Below, piece by piece: positions 10,198 to 17,176 of a DNA stretch of 51,992 bases. Below the pieces are notes generated by a model, which worked only from the letters and a program-made list of their open reading frames with translations, had not been told where the DNA came from and made no database searches. The position numbers were made by a program, and so were the translations under genes. Numbering within the stretch: position 1 is the first letter of the stretch; every line of letters starts with the position of its first letter. Source of the DNA: Candidatus Saccharimonadota bacterium. GTDB taxonomy: Bacteria > Patescibacteriota > Saccharimonadia > Saccharimonadales > OFTM59. The stretch lies in contig JAJDCK010000011.1 in the NCBI GenBank assembly GCA_029260855.1, positions 75,978-127,969 on the forward strand, given 5' to 3'.

Positions 10198-11268
10198 ATG
10201 ACGAAAGTCCAAAAGCATATTGAAGTTGTCCGAACTACGAATAGTAGGTTCAGCTCTATGGGAGCAACATCATGTCAAAAGATCGTGACTATACTAAGCC
10301 AGTATTATGAACATGTTGGTGTTTCCATTATTAACGATTTGTCGGATTTAGAACAACTTGTAGAAGATCGTCCAGACCTAGTGTTTTTAGGGCTAAAACG
10401 TTTGCCACACTCATGTGATTCAGTCGATGAATCAAGTGATGACGTATGGATATCGGACTACCTGGACCAGAACAACATTACATATACAGGCGCAGACGTA
10501 CATGCAATGAAGCTAGAATTTAATAAAGAAAAGGCTAAAGCCCGTGTCAGGTTTGCCGGGCTACCAACCGCTCAGTCATTTGTATCGGCCCCGGAGCGGC
10601 ACAAACACGCACATAGCCTGCCGCTGCCCTTCCCGTTATTTATTAAACCACTTAATGGCGGTGGTGGCCGAGGCGTAAGCGACGACTCAGTTGTGCGAAC
10701 TTTCTCAGAGTTTCGAGACAAAGTCGGCTCAATACATGCCAATAACGACTCAAGCGCATTAGTAGAACAATACCTTGAAGGTCGTGAATTTAGTGCAGCG
10801 GTCATAGATGGTGGCGGACTTGGTGAAACGAAGGTCATGCCTATTGAGATTATTACTGCCCAGAACGCGCGCGGTGACCGCATACTTGGCGGCCACGTTA
10901 AGACAGAGAACAACGAACTAGTTATTGCGATAGAAGATCCCGCTATTCGTACATCTGTATCTCAACTCGCGCTGGATGTATATAAGACGCTAGGTGGCCG
11001 TGACCTTGCCCGAATTGATATACGTATGGACGACTACGGTAACCTGAACTTCTTAGAGGCAAACTTTATGCCTGCTCCAGGCAGCCGCTACTTCGCAGGC
11101 GCCTTCAACCTAAATACAAGCACGAGTTATGCAGAACTATTGTTCAGTATCACCGAGACCGCGCTGTCCAGAAACAACCCAGAAAGCTCAGGCCATCAAG
11201 ACACAGAGGAAACTCTTTTTTCGGCTCCATCCAACTTGGTAAGAGACGGGTATAGGGCTCAAACTTAA
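10198..11268 (+). CDS. ATP-grasp ligase, D-alanine-D-alanine ligase-like
   Basis: The 356-residue protein has an ATP-grasp fold: the ATP-binding lysine strand with glycine loop (LFIKPLNGGGGRGVS, about residues 149-163), a VEQYLEGREF strand (about 189-198), and the metal-binding RIDIRMD / FLEANFMP pair near residues 278-297. These match the D-Ala-D-Ala ligase branch, but the usual EINTxPG is replaced by EANFMPAPG and overall conservation is moderate. It may ligate another amino acid, for example in a peptide or cell-wall variant. A ribosome-binding site (CTGGAGG) precedes the ATG. The gene stands alone, converging with the next one by a 2-base gap. Confidence 0.8.
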   Translation: MTKVQKHIEVVRTTNSRFSSMGATSCQKIVTILSQYYEHVGVSIINDLSDLEQLVEDRPDLVFLGLKRLPHSCDSVDESSDDVWISDYLDQNNITYTGADVHAMKLEFNKEKAKARVRFAGLPTAQSFVSAPERHKHAHSLPLPFPLFIKPLNGGGGRGVSDDSVVRTFSEFRDKVGSIHANNDSSALVEQYLEGREFSAAVIDGGGLGETKVMPIEIITAQNARGDRILGGHVKTENNELVIAIEDPAIRTSVSQLALDVYKTLGGRDLARIDIRMDDYGNLNFLEANFMPAPGSRYFAGAFNLNTSTSYAELLFSITETALSRNNPESSGHQDTEETLFSAPSNLVRDGYRAQT

Positions 11269-11270
11269 TT

Positions 11271-11570
11271 CTACTTGATTGGTCTTTTCTTTTTTTCATG
11301 CTCAACAACAATATATGAGCCAAGCGCAGCGCCGATAGCAACCGGGAAAACGTATAAATAGTTCGAAACAATTGCGGCCACCTCTACAGCAAGCGTAGTG
11401 TATAGGATAAATGTAACAAGGGCAGATTGTATGGATTTATGCTGCGTTAAAGAAAACGTCAGCGAAGAGTCCAGCATCTCTACGAATAGATAGAAAACAA
11501 AAAGTCCAACCGCAACAAAAAAATTAAACTGTTGCACAGCTTCACTAAATGACAGCAGATCAATGTTCAC
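11271..11570 (-). CDS. Small membrane protein (DUF5698/DUF2179-N-like?)
   Basis: The 99-residue protein has about three hydrophobic segments and ends with a short basic tail (EHEKKKR). The stretch NYLYVFPVAIGAALGSYIVV resembles the membrane part of small CPR proteins and DUF5698-type proteins that I recall, but the assignment is loose. The start is GTG; a TAAAAT box (complement of 11577-11582) lies 6 bases before it, consistent with a leaderless transcript. The function is unknown. Confidence 0.65.
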   Translation of the reverse strand: MNIDLLSFSEAVQQFNFFVAVGLFVFYLFVEMLDSSLTFSLTQHKSIQSALVTFILYTTLAVEVAAIVSNYLYVFPVAIGAALGSYIVVEHEKKKRPIK

Positions 11571-11754
11571 AGCATCATTTTATCAGAGATAAGCACCACA
11601 TGGTTTCAAAATCCACCTTTAGTCGCGCGACCTAAGAGTGCCATCCTTTGGCAGAGCATAAAAATAACCGGCACAGATTAACGCCCCTGGAGGTACGTCT
11701 TTTTTTGTATATAGCCTTCTTAAGTCAGAATCTGTAGGTGTTAAAATATAAAGT

Positions 11755-12165
11755 ATGGGTTATATATTCGTTGCGGGTTATATATTACTGGTTGGTATTG
11801 CAACTTTTCTAATGAAAGTTAGTCTTAAGAATCTTAGCCCTTACCAGCTTAATTTTCTTATGGGTATTGGCATGTTACTGACAGGTATACCTGCCTTATT
11901 AATCGCACATAAGTCGTTCAAACTACCAATCAAAGAAGTGCCGATCGGTTTGTTAATTGGCACAATGATGGCTATTGGCTCAATACTCTATGTTTTAGCA
12001 CTGGACAAATTGTCTGCCAGCGTAGCATCAGTTTTAGCCGCAACTTATGTTGCTGTAGTCATAATCTTATCTTGGTTAGTGCTTAAAGAGAGCTTTGATT
12101 TTATTAAAATTCTAGGCATAGCTTTTACCTTTATGGGCGCGTTACTGCTTACTTATAAATCATAG
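11755..12165 (+). CDS. Half-size EamA/DMT-family transporter
   Basis: The 136-residue, four-segment membrane protein matches one EamA repeat: an N-terminal VGIATFLMK-like entry, LDKLSASVASVL in the third segment, and the typical WLVLKESF...LGIAFTFMGALLL ending. Such half-size drug/metabolite transporters work as dimers. The substrate is unknown. TAAAAT lies 7 bases before the ATG without a Shine-Dalgarno site. The gene is followed by the sigma-factor operon but is probably a separate unit. Confidence 0.85.
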   Translation: MGYIFVAGYILLVGIATFLMKVSLKNLSPYQLNFLMGIGMLLTGIPALLIAHKSFKLPIKEVPIGLLIGTMMAIGSILYVLALDKLSASVASVLAATYVAVVIILSWLVLKESFDFIKILGIAFTFMGALLLTYKS

Positions 12166-12237
12166 AAGACGATCCTAAACTGCCCTGCTCTATTAATGAG
12201 TACGTGTATATTTTGAAAAAGAAAGGCTGTGGCCTGT

Positions 12238-12262
12238 GCAACTTTTATCGTTAACTTACGTA
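12238..12262 (+). promoter_or_regulatory. Candidate ECF-type promoter before the sigma gene
   Basis: GCAAC at 12238-12242, a 16-base spacer and CGTA at 12259-12262 match the AAC...CGT layout of promoters read by extracytoplasmic-function sigma factors. This would make the sigma gene self-activating. A TATAGT overlapping at 12261-12266 could instead be a housekeeping -10 box. Either way the RNA would start at or very near the start codon. This is inference from the pattern only. Confidence 0.4.
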
Positions 12263-12271
12263 TAGTTAGGT

Positions 12272-12790
12272 ATGATGAACGAAACTGAGATTATCGCGGC
12301 CATTCGGGCTGGGGCGGATCGTTACGAAGAATTGGTGCGCCGTTATCACGCAGGTCTTATTATCCATTGCGAAAACTTAGTAGGTGACCGTGATGAAGCT
12401 GAAGATATTGCACAAGGGGCATTCGTACGAGCATATTTAGAGCTTGAACGTTTTGATTCCCAGAAAGCGCGATTTTCTACCTGGCTGTATAAAATTGCGA
12501 CTAACCTAGCTATAGATTATTTGCGAAAGCATAAACAAAGACTACATGTAGATGACATAGAAACCTTTGCCGAAGTTACTATGCCAGCCTTTATTGAAGA
12601 GGAAGAAAAGCTTGTGGTGCGCAAGGCCGTAGCTGAACTTATGCCACCGCAATATCGTGATGCTATTGAGGCTTACTACTGGCACGGTAAAAGTTACCGC
12701 GAAATTGCCGACGCATCAAACGTACCAATTAATACAGTTCGCAGCTGGATCAGACGGGCAAAATTGCAGTTAAAGGAGCAGTTATCATGA
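12272..12790 (+). CDS. ECF-subfamily RNA polymerase sigma factor
   Basis: The 172-residue protein has sigma region 2 (RYHAGLIIHCENLVGDRDEAEDIAQ style, about residues 25-55, with the FDSQKARFSTWLYKIATN core near 65-85) and region 4 (PPQYRDAIEAYYWHGKSYREIADASNVPINTVRSWIRRAK style helix-turn-helix in the last 50 residues). Regions 1 and 3 are absent, as in the ECF group. Start at 12272 or the adjacent ATG at 12275. It overlaps the next gene by four bases (ATGA), so the two are translationally coupled and the downstream protein is the likely regulator. Confidence 0.93.
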   Translation: MMNETEIIAAIRAGADRYEELVRRYHAGLIIHCENLVGDRDEAEDIAQGAFVRAYLELERFDSQKARFSTWLYKIATNLAIDYLRKHKQRLHVDDIETFAEVTMPAFIEEEEKLVVRKAVAELMPPQYRDAIEAYYWHGKSYREIADASNVPINTVRSWIRRAKLQLKEQLS

Positions 12791-14274
12791 AGCGTTATAC
12801 TATCGAACAAAAACTTTCAGCCTCTAGGCACGAAGACACAAATGACAACGAAAAGTTTATTGCGCGCACCATGCGTGCAATGGGCAAAGCTGGCGCAAGT
12901 GCAACTTTTGAGAAGGTTATGCGTACTAAGAACGTAACTAAAAAGGAGTTGATCATAATGAAACTACGCCAATTCAAAAAAAGGCTCATTCAAATGCCCC
13001 GCTACGGAGCCGCGCTATTTATATTAGGCGTAACGGGAACAGTTGGCGCGACCGCCTACGTTACTTATAAATGGATTAATCCCCAGGTGACGATTACAAA
13101 TATTCAGCAGAACAATGATGATGACAGAAAACAATACACAATAGATAGACAGTGCGGCGAATTCTATTCTGGTAAAGAGCTTAAGTACGAACTTTCTCGC
13201 AGCTCTAGCCTGACTGACGAAGATGTATACAAAGTATTTAAAAATACTTGCGCTTACCACGCCTTAAGCGCTTTCATTGAATCTCGCTGGCAACGCGACG
13301 GTGAAGGACCCGACGCCAAAGAGGGTGACACAGCGACAAGCTACCAGTATTCAAACCTCTTTGCCGGCAGCACCAATGCTAACTCTATATTTGGGATAAC
13401 TATCGGTAGAGTTACAGGAATAAGTTCGTCAAGCGTCACCCTGGAATTAACCCTCTACTCAGTAGCCAATTCAGCGGGATTTAATCCGGAAGAGAATCCT
13501 GGCAAGTTACCCTATGATTATTATCCAGAGGGTAAGGTTTTTTCGCGCACCCTGCCACTATCATCTAGCGTAGAAGTTTGGGCTGACGGAGAGTTGGTCA
13601 AGCTGTCAGACGTCAATATAGGTGACCAAGTACAGGCAGTAACCAGAACCCAGAATAAACTTAAATATTACGAAGATATCAAAATGCTTTCACTAGGCGA
13701 GCAGATAACATTTGATGTGGTTGGTCTTATAAAAACAGACATTGACACCAGGTATGTGTCTATTGGCGGGAACTCTCAGATTGGTGATCCCAAAATAGTC
13801 AATACTATTGCTGGCCTTGATCCCTGCCACAATAATCCTGAGCACCTCTGCGTCTTTGCCCCGAACCAATTGCTGGGTCCAGTTTATAGTACAAGGGAAG
13901 AGTTTGCACAAAACCAAAAGTATTTGCGGGCTGATGCGGCAGATAATAAGAAGGTTAAGAAGGTAAAGTACTATGAGTTAGACGGCAGGATAATCAAAAT
14001 TGAGGGTACGCGGATAACCATAGAAGCACGAGGCAAGAAAACACTATTTACCGTAGATTTACCGTATGACGCGGTAGCTGAATATAATAAACCAAAACCT
14101 ATCGTGACTCCGTATGATCAATCCACATCCTTAAAAATTGAGGTCGGCGATATGGCCAAGGTATACTATAGTCAGCTTGAAACAGAAGACCATTTGGTTA
14201 TAAAACCAGGAGACCTAGAGATGCTGGCTGTCCTGGAGCAAGCTCAGCCCGACGGTACTCTCACAAAATATTAA
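12787..14274 (+). CDS. Membrane-anchored ECF-sigma partner, putative anti-sigma factor
   Basis: The 495-residue protein has a basic cytoplasmic N-terminal part of about 70 residues, one membrane segment at about 74-95, and a large outside domain. The outside domain contains at least two small beta-barrel-like units (around 205-260 and 390-450), each with a GRV/GRI-x-GI/IEG-x-TxE pattern and a later GD-(Q/M)-(V/A) turn, similar to repeats I associate with DUF5666-like modules, plus a few Cys residues. I see no zinc-binding HxxxCxxC anti-sigma motif. Its role as a sensor or anti-sigma factor is inferred from the four-base overlap with the sigma gene and its topology. Confidence 0.75.
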   Translation: MKRYTIEQKLSASRHEDTNDNEKFIARTMRAMGKAGASATFEKVMRTKNVTKKELIIMKLRQFKKRLIQMPRYGAALFILGVTGTVGATAYVTYKWINPQVTITNIQQNNDDDRKQYTIDRQCGEFYSGKELKYELSRSSSLTDEDVYKVFKNTCAYHALSAFIESRWQRDGEGPDAKEGDTATSYQYSNLFAGSTNANSIFGITIGRVTGISSSSVTLELTLYSVANSAGFNPEENPGKLPYDYYPEGKVFSRTLPLSSSVEVWADGELVKLSDVNIGDQVQAVTRTQNKLKYYEDIKMLSLGEQITFDVVGLIKTDIDTRYVSIGGNSQIGDPKIVNTIAGLDPCHNNPEHLCVFAPNQLLGPVYSTREEFAQNQKYLRADAADNKKVKKVKYYELDGRIIKIEGTRITIEARGKKTLFTVDLPYDAVAEYNKPKPIVTPYDQSTSLKIEVGDMAKVYYSQLETEDHLVIKPGDLEMLAVLEQAQPDGTLTKY

Positions 14275-14338
14275 ACAAATGGGTTCTAGAGGGCTGTCCT
14301 CTAACAGATGAATAAGGTGTGTCTCATGGAAATTTGCT

Positions 14339-14526
14339 GCGGGGGCAGGACTCGGTCACGTTCCGCGACCCCGAAACTTCACGATTGAAAACAAGTTTTC
14401 ATCGGAAGGTTTCCTTGCAGATTACCACTGGCAATCTTCACCTCCGACCTCGCGAGGTCGCAGAACCGAATCAGCCTCCGACCAAGAAAAATACCCGTCC
14501 GGAAAGACGGGCACTTTTCTTGGTAG
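14339..14526. repeat. 188-base direct repeat, copy 1 (tRNA-fMet tail plus terminator)
   Basis: This block is identical to 15418-15605 except for one base (A at 14424, G at 15503). Its first 16 bases equal the 3' end of the tRNA-fMet gene (complement of the T-arm and acceptor strand, 15605-15620). Its last part carries a terminator-like hairpin (CCCGTC/GACGGG between A- and T-rich runs, about 14481-14525). Copies 1 and 2 are 1079 bases apart and bracket the gene at 14692-15309. The architecture suggests insertion at, or duplication from, the tRNA 3' end. Confidence 0.95.
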
Positions 14527-14691
14527 AGTACGTGCAATCGAATTGGAGCCTAATTTCTACTGAATTATTTCGTTGGGACCGACTATTTGGTCAATATCAC
14601 ATTACTTGGTCCAATAGCTAGGACTCGAACCATTTTCTTAAGTTACACCGAGAATATAAGCTATCTTTGTAATCAAGGTATAATCTAGATT

Positions 14692-15309
14692 ATGAAATTC
14701 CTAAAATCAAAAATTTTTCTTATGGTAGCTGGATTATTTGCTCTGATTATATTTGCTTGGCTTATCAAGTTTTATTTGAACGGTAGAATGATTCAAAAAG
14801 ATATTAGAAGTCAGATGGATATCCTCGTATTACCATCAGAAAAAGAGGCATACTCCGTAAAGCACAATCGCCGATGCTTCCTTGGCTCTTATAAAACACC
14901 AATAATTGATACTTATTGCCAATGGGTAGGTATACGGTTCTATGAGTTCAACGAACAATCTGTAGATAAGGGGGTTGAAGAGCTACAAGCTCTTTTAGCG
15001 AGCGAAGGATATATACAGCACGAATTTGTTAATCGCTTCCCTTCGAGTGCTAGTGAAGGTTTTCGGATGTTTAGTAGTAGCTCAGTGTCCGGAGAGTACA
15101 GAAGCCCATCTCGTCATCCGAAAGTAAATACAGTTGAGCTAACTTGTTTTAAGCCTCGGGAAACAAGACGTGCAAGTCAGTTTTTCTACATAGGGTACTC
15201 CCCAATTCCTGCTGAATTATCCTCTGAACTTGAAACTAAAATCAGTAAAGCAGAAGGTGTCATAATTTGCGGATATATAATTGAGGCTGGCAACTTTATT
15301 TTGCAGTAG
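14692..15309 (+). CDS. Hypothetical membrane-anchored protein between tRNA-tail repeats
   Basis: The 205-residue product has one N-terminal membrane segment (about residues 7-27) and an outside domain with several Cys residues; I do not recognise the family. A TATAAT box at 14679-14684 sits 7 bases before the ATG with no Shine-Dalgarno site, so a leaderless mRNA is likely. The gene is the only one between the two 188-base repeats. Its AT content looks higher than that of the neighbouring genes, which fits acquisition as cargo. No integrase similarity was seen. Confidence 0.75.
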   Translation: MKFLKSKIFLMVAGLFALIIFAWLIKFYLNGRMIQKDIRSQMDILVLPSEKEAYSVKHNRRCFLGSYKTPIIDTYCQWVGIRFYEFNEQSVDKGVEELQALLASEGYIQHEFVNRFPSSASEGFRMFSSSSVSGEYRSPSRHPKVNTVELTCFKPRETRRASQFFYIGYSPIPAELSSELETKISKAEGVIICGYIIEAGNFILQ

Positions 15310-15417
15310 TTCAGACAGCTAGGAAGGCTCGAACCAAAATAACAGAAGTGAAATAAAAAACAGCTCCGAATTTTTAAAATTTTGAAACCGTTTCGTATCT
15401 GTCAGATTGACTTTATA

Positions 15418-15605
15418 GCGGGGGCAGGACTCGGTCACGTTCCGCGACCCCGAAACTTCACGATTGAAAACAAGTTTTCATCGGAAGGTTTCCTTGCAGA
15501 TTGCCACTGGCAATCTTCACCTCCGACCTCGCGAGGTCGCAGAACCGAATCAGCCTCCGACCAAGAAAAATACCCGTCCGGAAAGACGGGCACTTTTCTT
15601 GGTAG
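15418..15605. repeat. 188-base direct repeat, copy 2, abutting tRNA-fMet
   Basis: This is the partner of 14339-14526 with one mismatch. The 18 bases 15416-15433 are identical to 15603-15620 inside the tRNA gene, covering the acceptor 3' strand, the T-stem 3' strand and part of the T-loop. The repeat therefore runs from one tRNA tail to the start of the next. The order on the minus strand is tRNA, terminator, spacer, tail copy, cargo, terminator, spacer, tail copy. Confidence 0.95.
15560..15604 (-). terminator. Terminator of tRNA-fMet
   Basis: On the minus strand the tRNA CCA is followed at once by a hairpin, CCCGTC (complement 15585-15590) with GACGGG (15573-15578), and then TATTTTTC. The stem can extend through matching CCAAGAAAA/TTTTCTTGG arms, so it also looks bidirectional. 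The same structure occurs in repeat copy 1. Confidence 0.8.
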
Positions 15606-15674
15606 CGGGGGCAGGACTCGAACCTGCGACCTCGTGGTTATGAGCCACGCGAGCTGCCACTGCTCTACCCCGCG
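15600..15674 (-). tRNA. Initiator tRNA-fMet (CAU)
   Basis: It folds into a full cloverleaf of 75 bases including an encoded CCA: acceptor 5' CGCGGGG, D-stem GAGC/GCTC, anticodon loop CTCATAA, T-arm GCAGG-TTCGAGT-CCTGC. Initiator marks are an unpaired first position (C1 against U72) and A11:U24 in the D-stem. The anticodon stem has G30:C40 and G31:C39 but U29:A41 instead of the third G:C pair usual in bacterial initiators. The promoter is at 15810-15838. Confidence 0.93.
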
Positions 15675-15803
15675 TCGGTGGTAATGGAGACAAACCTACG
15701 GTTTTTCTCATCGCTCCGGCAAAATGGAATACATTTTGTCGGGCTGCTCTTTTCCCTTAGGAAAATTAGCTAAGAGAAATGAGAGTGCACTCAAATCTAT
15801 AAC
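15675..15803 (-). other. Structured 5' leader of tRNA-fMet
   Basis: About 130 bases lie between the predicted start of transcription and the tRNA. They contain a palindrome GAGTGCACTC (15783-15792) and a strong hairpin in which CCGGCAAAATG pairs with CATTTTGTCGG around a five-base loop (about 15715-15741). This could be a processed leader or an independent small RNA; I cannot decide between them. Confidence 0.45.
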
Positions 15804-15809
15804 CTGAAT

Positions 15810-15838
15810 ATGTTAGCAAACAGGGGTGCTATTGTCAA
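15810..15838 (-). promoter_or_regulatory. Promoter for tRNA-fMet
   Basis: On the minus strand, TTGACA (complement of 15833-15838), a 17-base spacer and TAACAT (complement of 15810-15815) form a near-consensus housekeeping promoter. It points toward the initiator tRNA. Confidence 0.75.
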
Positions 15839-16130
15839 TCGCACGCCGAAAAAGCATGTTTGTTACTGAGGGCAGCAAGCTCGATTCAAGTTGGCCCAGA
15901 GCACAGCCTTGTCAAGCTAATAGATTTTGATTACGCACAACAGGTAGTAGTCCCCTGAGGATGCAAGTGGGGTGCATCAGCCCGGGCTACCATACTGTCT
16001 TCGTCTGCGCCCAGATCATCTTGCGCACTCTGAGCAATGAACGCGCTACTTGGGGTTTTTTGCATATTGCACTGAAGAAGTCAAAACCTTAGCATGGGTG
16101 ATCCGACAATCGCTATAATCTATAACCCTG
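15839..16130. other. Intergenic region with a possible structured RNA, no gene
   Basis: No convincing ORF was found. A nested inverted repeat is visible: GGTAG at 15943-15947 pairs with CTACC at 15987-15991, and inside it GATGCA (15960-15965) pairs with TGCATC (15973-15978). I compared it by eye with tmRNA, 4.5S, RNase P and common riboswitch cores and found no match. Confidence 0.35.
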
Positions 16131-16158
16131 TTGACTTTTACGCAATTTTATGTATAAT
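16131..16158 (+). promoter_or_regulatory. Strong promoter of the 27-codon microgene
   Basis: TTGACT at 16131-16136, a 16-base spacer and TATAAT at 16153-16158. It is one of the best matches to a consensus housekeeping promoter in the window and predicts a start near 16165. Confidence 0.75.
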
Positions 16159-16164
16159 AAATCT

Positions 16165-16180
16165 TGTTGATGCATTAACA
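16165..16180. promoter_or_regulatory. Near-perfect 16-base palindrome at the transcription start (candidate operator)
   Basis: TGTTGATGCATTAACA pairs with itself at seven of eight symmetric positions. The exception is position 5 against 12, a G-T. It sits at the predicted +1 of the microgene promoter, where a repressor would block transcription. In RNA it could also form a short 5' hairpin. Confidence 0.45.
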
Positions 16181-16217
16181 CAAAAATCATAAAACAAACA
16201 AGTGCGAAAGGATCCCT

Positions 16218-16301
16218 ATGCCACTCAAACTGGCCTACGTATTTGCTCCAACAGACAACGCGAGCATACTCGAAGTTGATGAAATAATCAGTCAACTATA
16301 A
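16218..16301 (+). CDS. Microgene encoding a 27-residue peptide
   Basis: The frame ATG...TAA encodes MPLKLAYVFAP, then TDNASILEV and an acidic end DEIISQL. Every expression signal is present in order: promoter (16131-16158), palindromic operator-like site (16165-16180), AAAGGA ribosome site 7 bases before the ATG, and a strong terminator six bases after the stop codon. I do not recognise the peptide. It has no signal peptide and is not hydrophobic like type I toxins. Possible roles are a signal peptide, a leader or an antitoxin-like peptide, or an untranslated RNA that happens to hold a frame. Confidence 0.6.
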   Translation: MPLKLAYVFAPTDNASILEVDEIISQL

Positions 16302-16306
16302 ACACT

Positions 16307-16335
16307 AAAACCCGGGCACTCCCGGGTTTTTCTTT
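16307..16335 (+). terminator. Terminator after the 27-codon microgene
   Basis: AAAA-CCCGGG-CACT-CCCGGG-TTTTTCTTT is a perfect six-pair GC stem (ten with the flanking A/T pairs) with a four-base loop and a T-run. It is also a fair terminator on the other strand. Confidence 0.9.
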
Positions 16336-16399
16336 GGTCGCGCTTGGTTTTTGCATAAAAAAGAATGTACCGGTAATATCTGTCCTTGCATAATGCTTG

Positions 16400-16476
16400 T
16401 GGTAGCAGGGGCGAGAATTGAACTCGCGACCTCAGGCTTATGAGTCCTGCGCTCTAACCATCTGAGCTACCCTGCC
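16400..16476 (-). tRNA. tRNA with CAU anticodon, probably elongator tRNA-Met
   Basis: Full cloverleaf of 77 bases with encoded CCA: acceptor GGCAGGG with CCCTGCT (G1-U72 wobble), D-arm GCTC...GAGC, anticodon loop CTCATAA, T-arm GCGAG-TTCAATT-CTCGC. It lacks the initiator mark at 1:72. Its anticodon arm differs from that of the Ile2-like tRNA at 29001-29076, so elongator Met is the better call; the Met/Ile2 distinction is not certain from sequence alone. Confidence 0.88.
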
Positions 16477-16545
16477 CTGTATTTTGCCCGAACAACAGGG
16501 GAGAATATAGCATATTTTATCTCTTATAGCTAGCTGCCATCGTGC

Positions 16546-16588
16546 AAAAAAGAACAGCTCCTGAGTTTTTCAAGAGCTGTTCTTTAAG
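16546..16588 (-). terminator. Terminator downstream of the 35-codon minus-strand gene
   Basis: AGAACAGCTC (16551-16560) pairs perfectly with GAGCTGTTCT (16574-16583). On the minus strand the stem is followed by TTTTTTG, so it ends transcripts coming from the right. A GCCACC/GGTGGC inverted repeat (about 16618-16677) lies between the small gene and this terminator. Confidence 0.8.
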
Positions 16589-16703
16589 TATTACGAGTAA
16601 ATTAAGATCTAATTGAAGCCACCGACATATCTATCAGATCTGCTAAAACAACCCGTTCGGCTTCTTAGGTTGGTGGCACTATTTAATACGTTTAATAACA
16701 TGA

Positions 16704-16811
16704 TTACCCCCTATAAATCTTAGCTCTTAAATCCTGCCAAGCGTCCTGAAAATCTTTTGGCATTGATTTGAACTGATCATGTGCAATTTTATTCCAGTCT
16801 CGTCTAGCCAT
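16704..16811 (-). CDS. Small protein of 35 residues
   Basis: The frame begins MARRDWNKIAHDQF and ends in LRAKIYRG. The product is basic, amphipathic and probably helical, with three Trp/Phe-rich patches. An AGGAG ribosome site lies about 8 bases before the ATG, and a GATAAT -10-like box lies further upstream. A perfect terminator follows at 16546-16588. The family is unknown; it could be a small nucleic-acid- or ribosome-binding protein, but this is inference. Confidence 0.55.
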   Translation of the reverse strand: MARRDWNKIAHDQFKSMPKDFQDAWQDLRAKIYRG

Positions 16812-16970
16812 TCCTTGGTCTCCTGTTTAGCTCACAACATTATCGTCCTAGACTGTAAATTCGTCTGTAAAAAATCTCGCCTCAATCATCAGCACGTTAA
16901 TGGGAGAATTCTTATAGTCAGGGTTTAGGGAACAGCATAAACTAAATCAATGTTAAGGAGGATAACAACT

Positions 16971-17051
16971 GTGAGCCAGTTAGTACAAGATAATAGTCGT
17001 CACAATAACAGTCGCAAGCGTGAGTCCTGGCAACAATTTATTATTTACTAG
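16971..17051 (+). CDS. Microgene encoding a 26-residue basic peptide (GTG start)
   Basis: A near-perfect ribosome-binding site (TTAAGGAGG) lies 8 bases before a GTG start. The peptide begins MSQLVQDNSRHNN and ends WQQFIIY. It is polar and basic in the middle (RKRES) with a hydrophobic C-terminal tail. A strong terminator follows 13 bases after the stop, and the next gene runs the opposite way, so this is not a leader for anything downstream. It is divergent from the 35-codon gene. The function is unknown. Confidence 0.55.
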   Translation: MSQLVQDNSRHNNSRKRESWQQFIIY

Positions 17052-17064
17052 ATTTGTTGGGTTG

Positions 17065-17098
17065 GGCCTGTGATCGTTTTGTATATCACAGGCCTTTT
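17065..17098 (+). terminator. Terminator after the 26-codon microgene
   Basis: GGCCTGTGAT (17065-17074) pairs perfectly with ATCACAGGCC (17085-17094), followed by TTTT. It marks the end of an independent short transcript. Confidence 0.88.
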
Positions 17099-17176
17099 AA
17101 ATTGGCGATGCCCCGCCTACACTCCACCTCAAAGACAAATTTTGTCACCAAGAAGGCAACCGACCCTACTATAGGG

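Noticed and set aside
11629-11753. 46-codon minus-strand frame ending in a protein-like stretch (DVPPGALICAGYFYALPKD)
   Set aside because: It has no ATG, GTG or TTG start and no ribosome site. It may be a gene remnant but the evidence is too weak.
14319-14621. 100-codon plus-strand frame across repeat copy 1
   Set aside because: It reads through the tRNA tail and the terminator hairpin and has no ribosome site. It is a by-product of the repeat.
15382-15684. 100-codon plus-strand frame across repeat copy 2 and the tRNA
   Set aside because: It crosses the terminator and the whole antisense of tRNA-fMet, so it cannot be a real gene.
15839-16130. tmRNA, 4.5S RNA or RNase P RNA
   Set aside because: The characteristic cores (tRNA-like end with T-arm, GGTCAGG-type loop, GAGGAAAGTCC) were not found on either strand.
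16113-16295. 60-codon minus-strand frame opposite the 27-codon microgene
   Set aside because: It covers promoter, operator and microgene in antisense and has no ribosome site; the plus-strand signals explain the region better.
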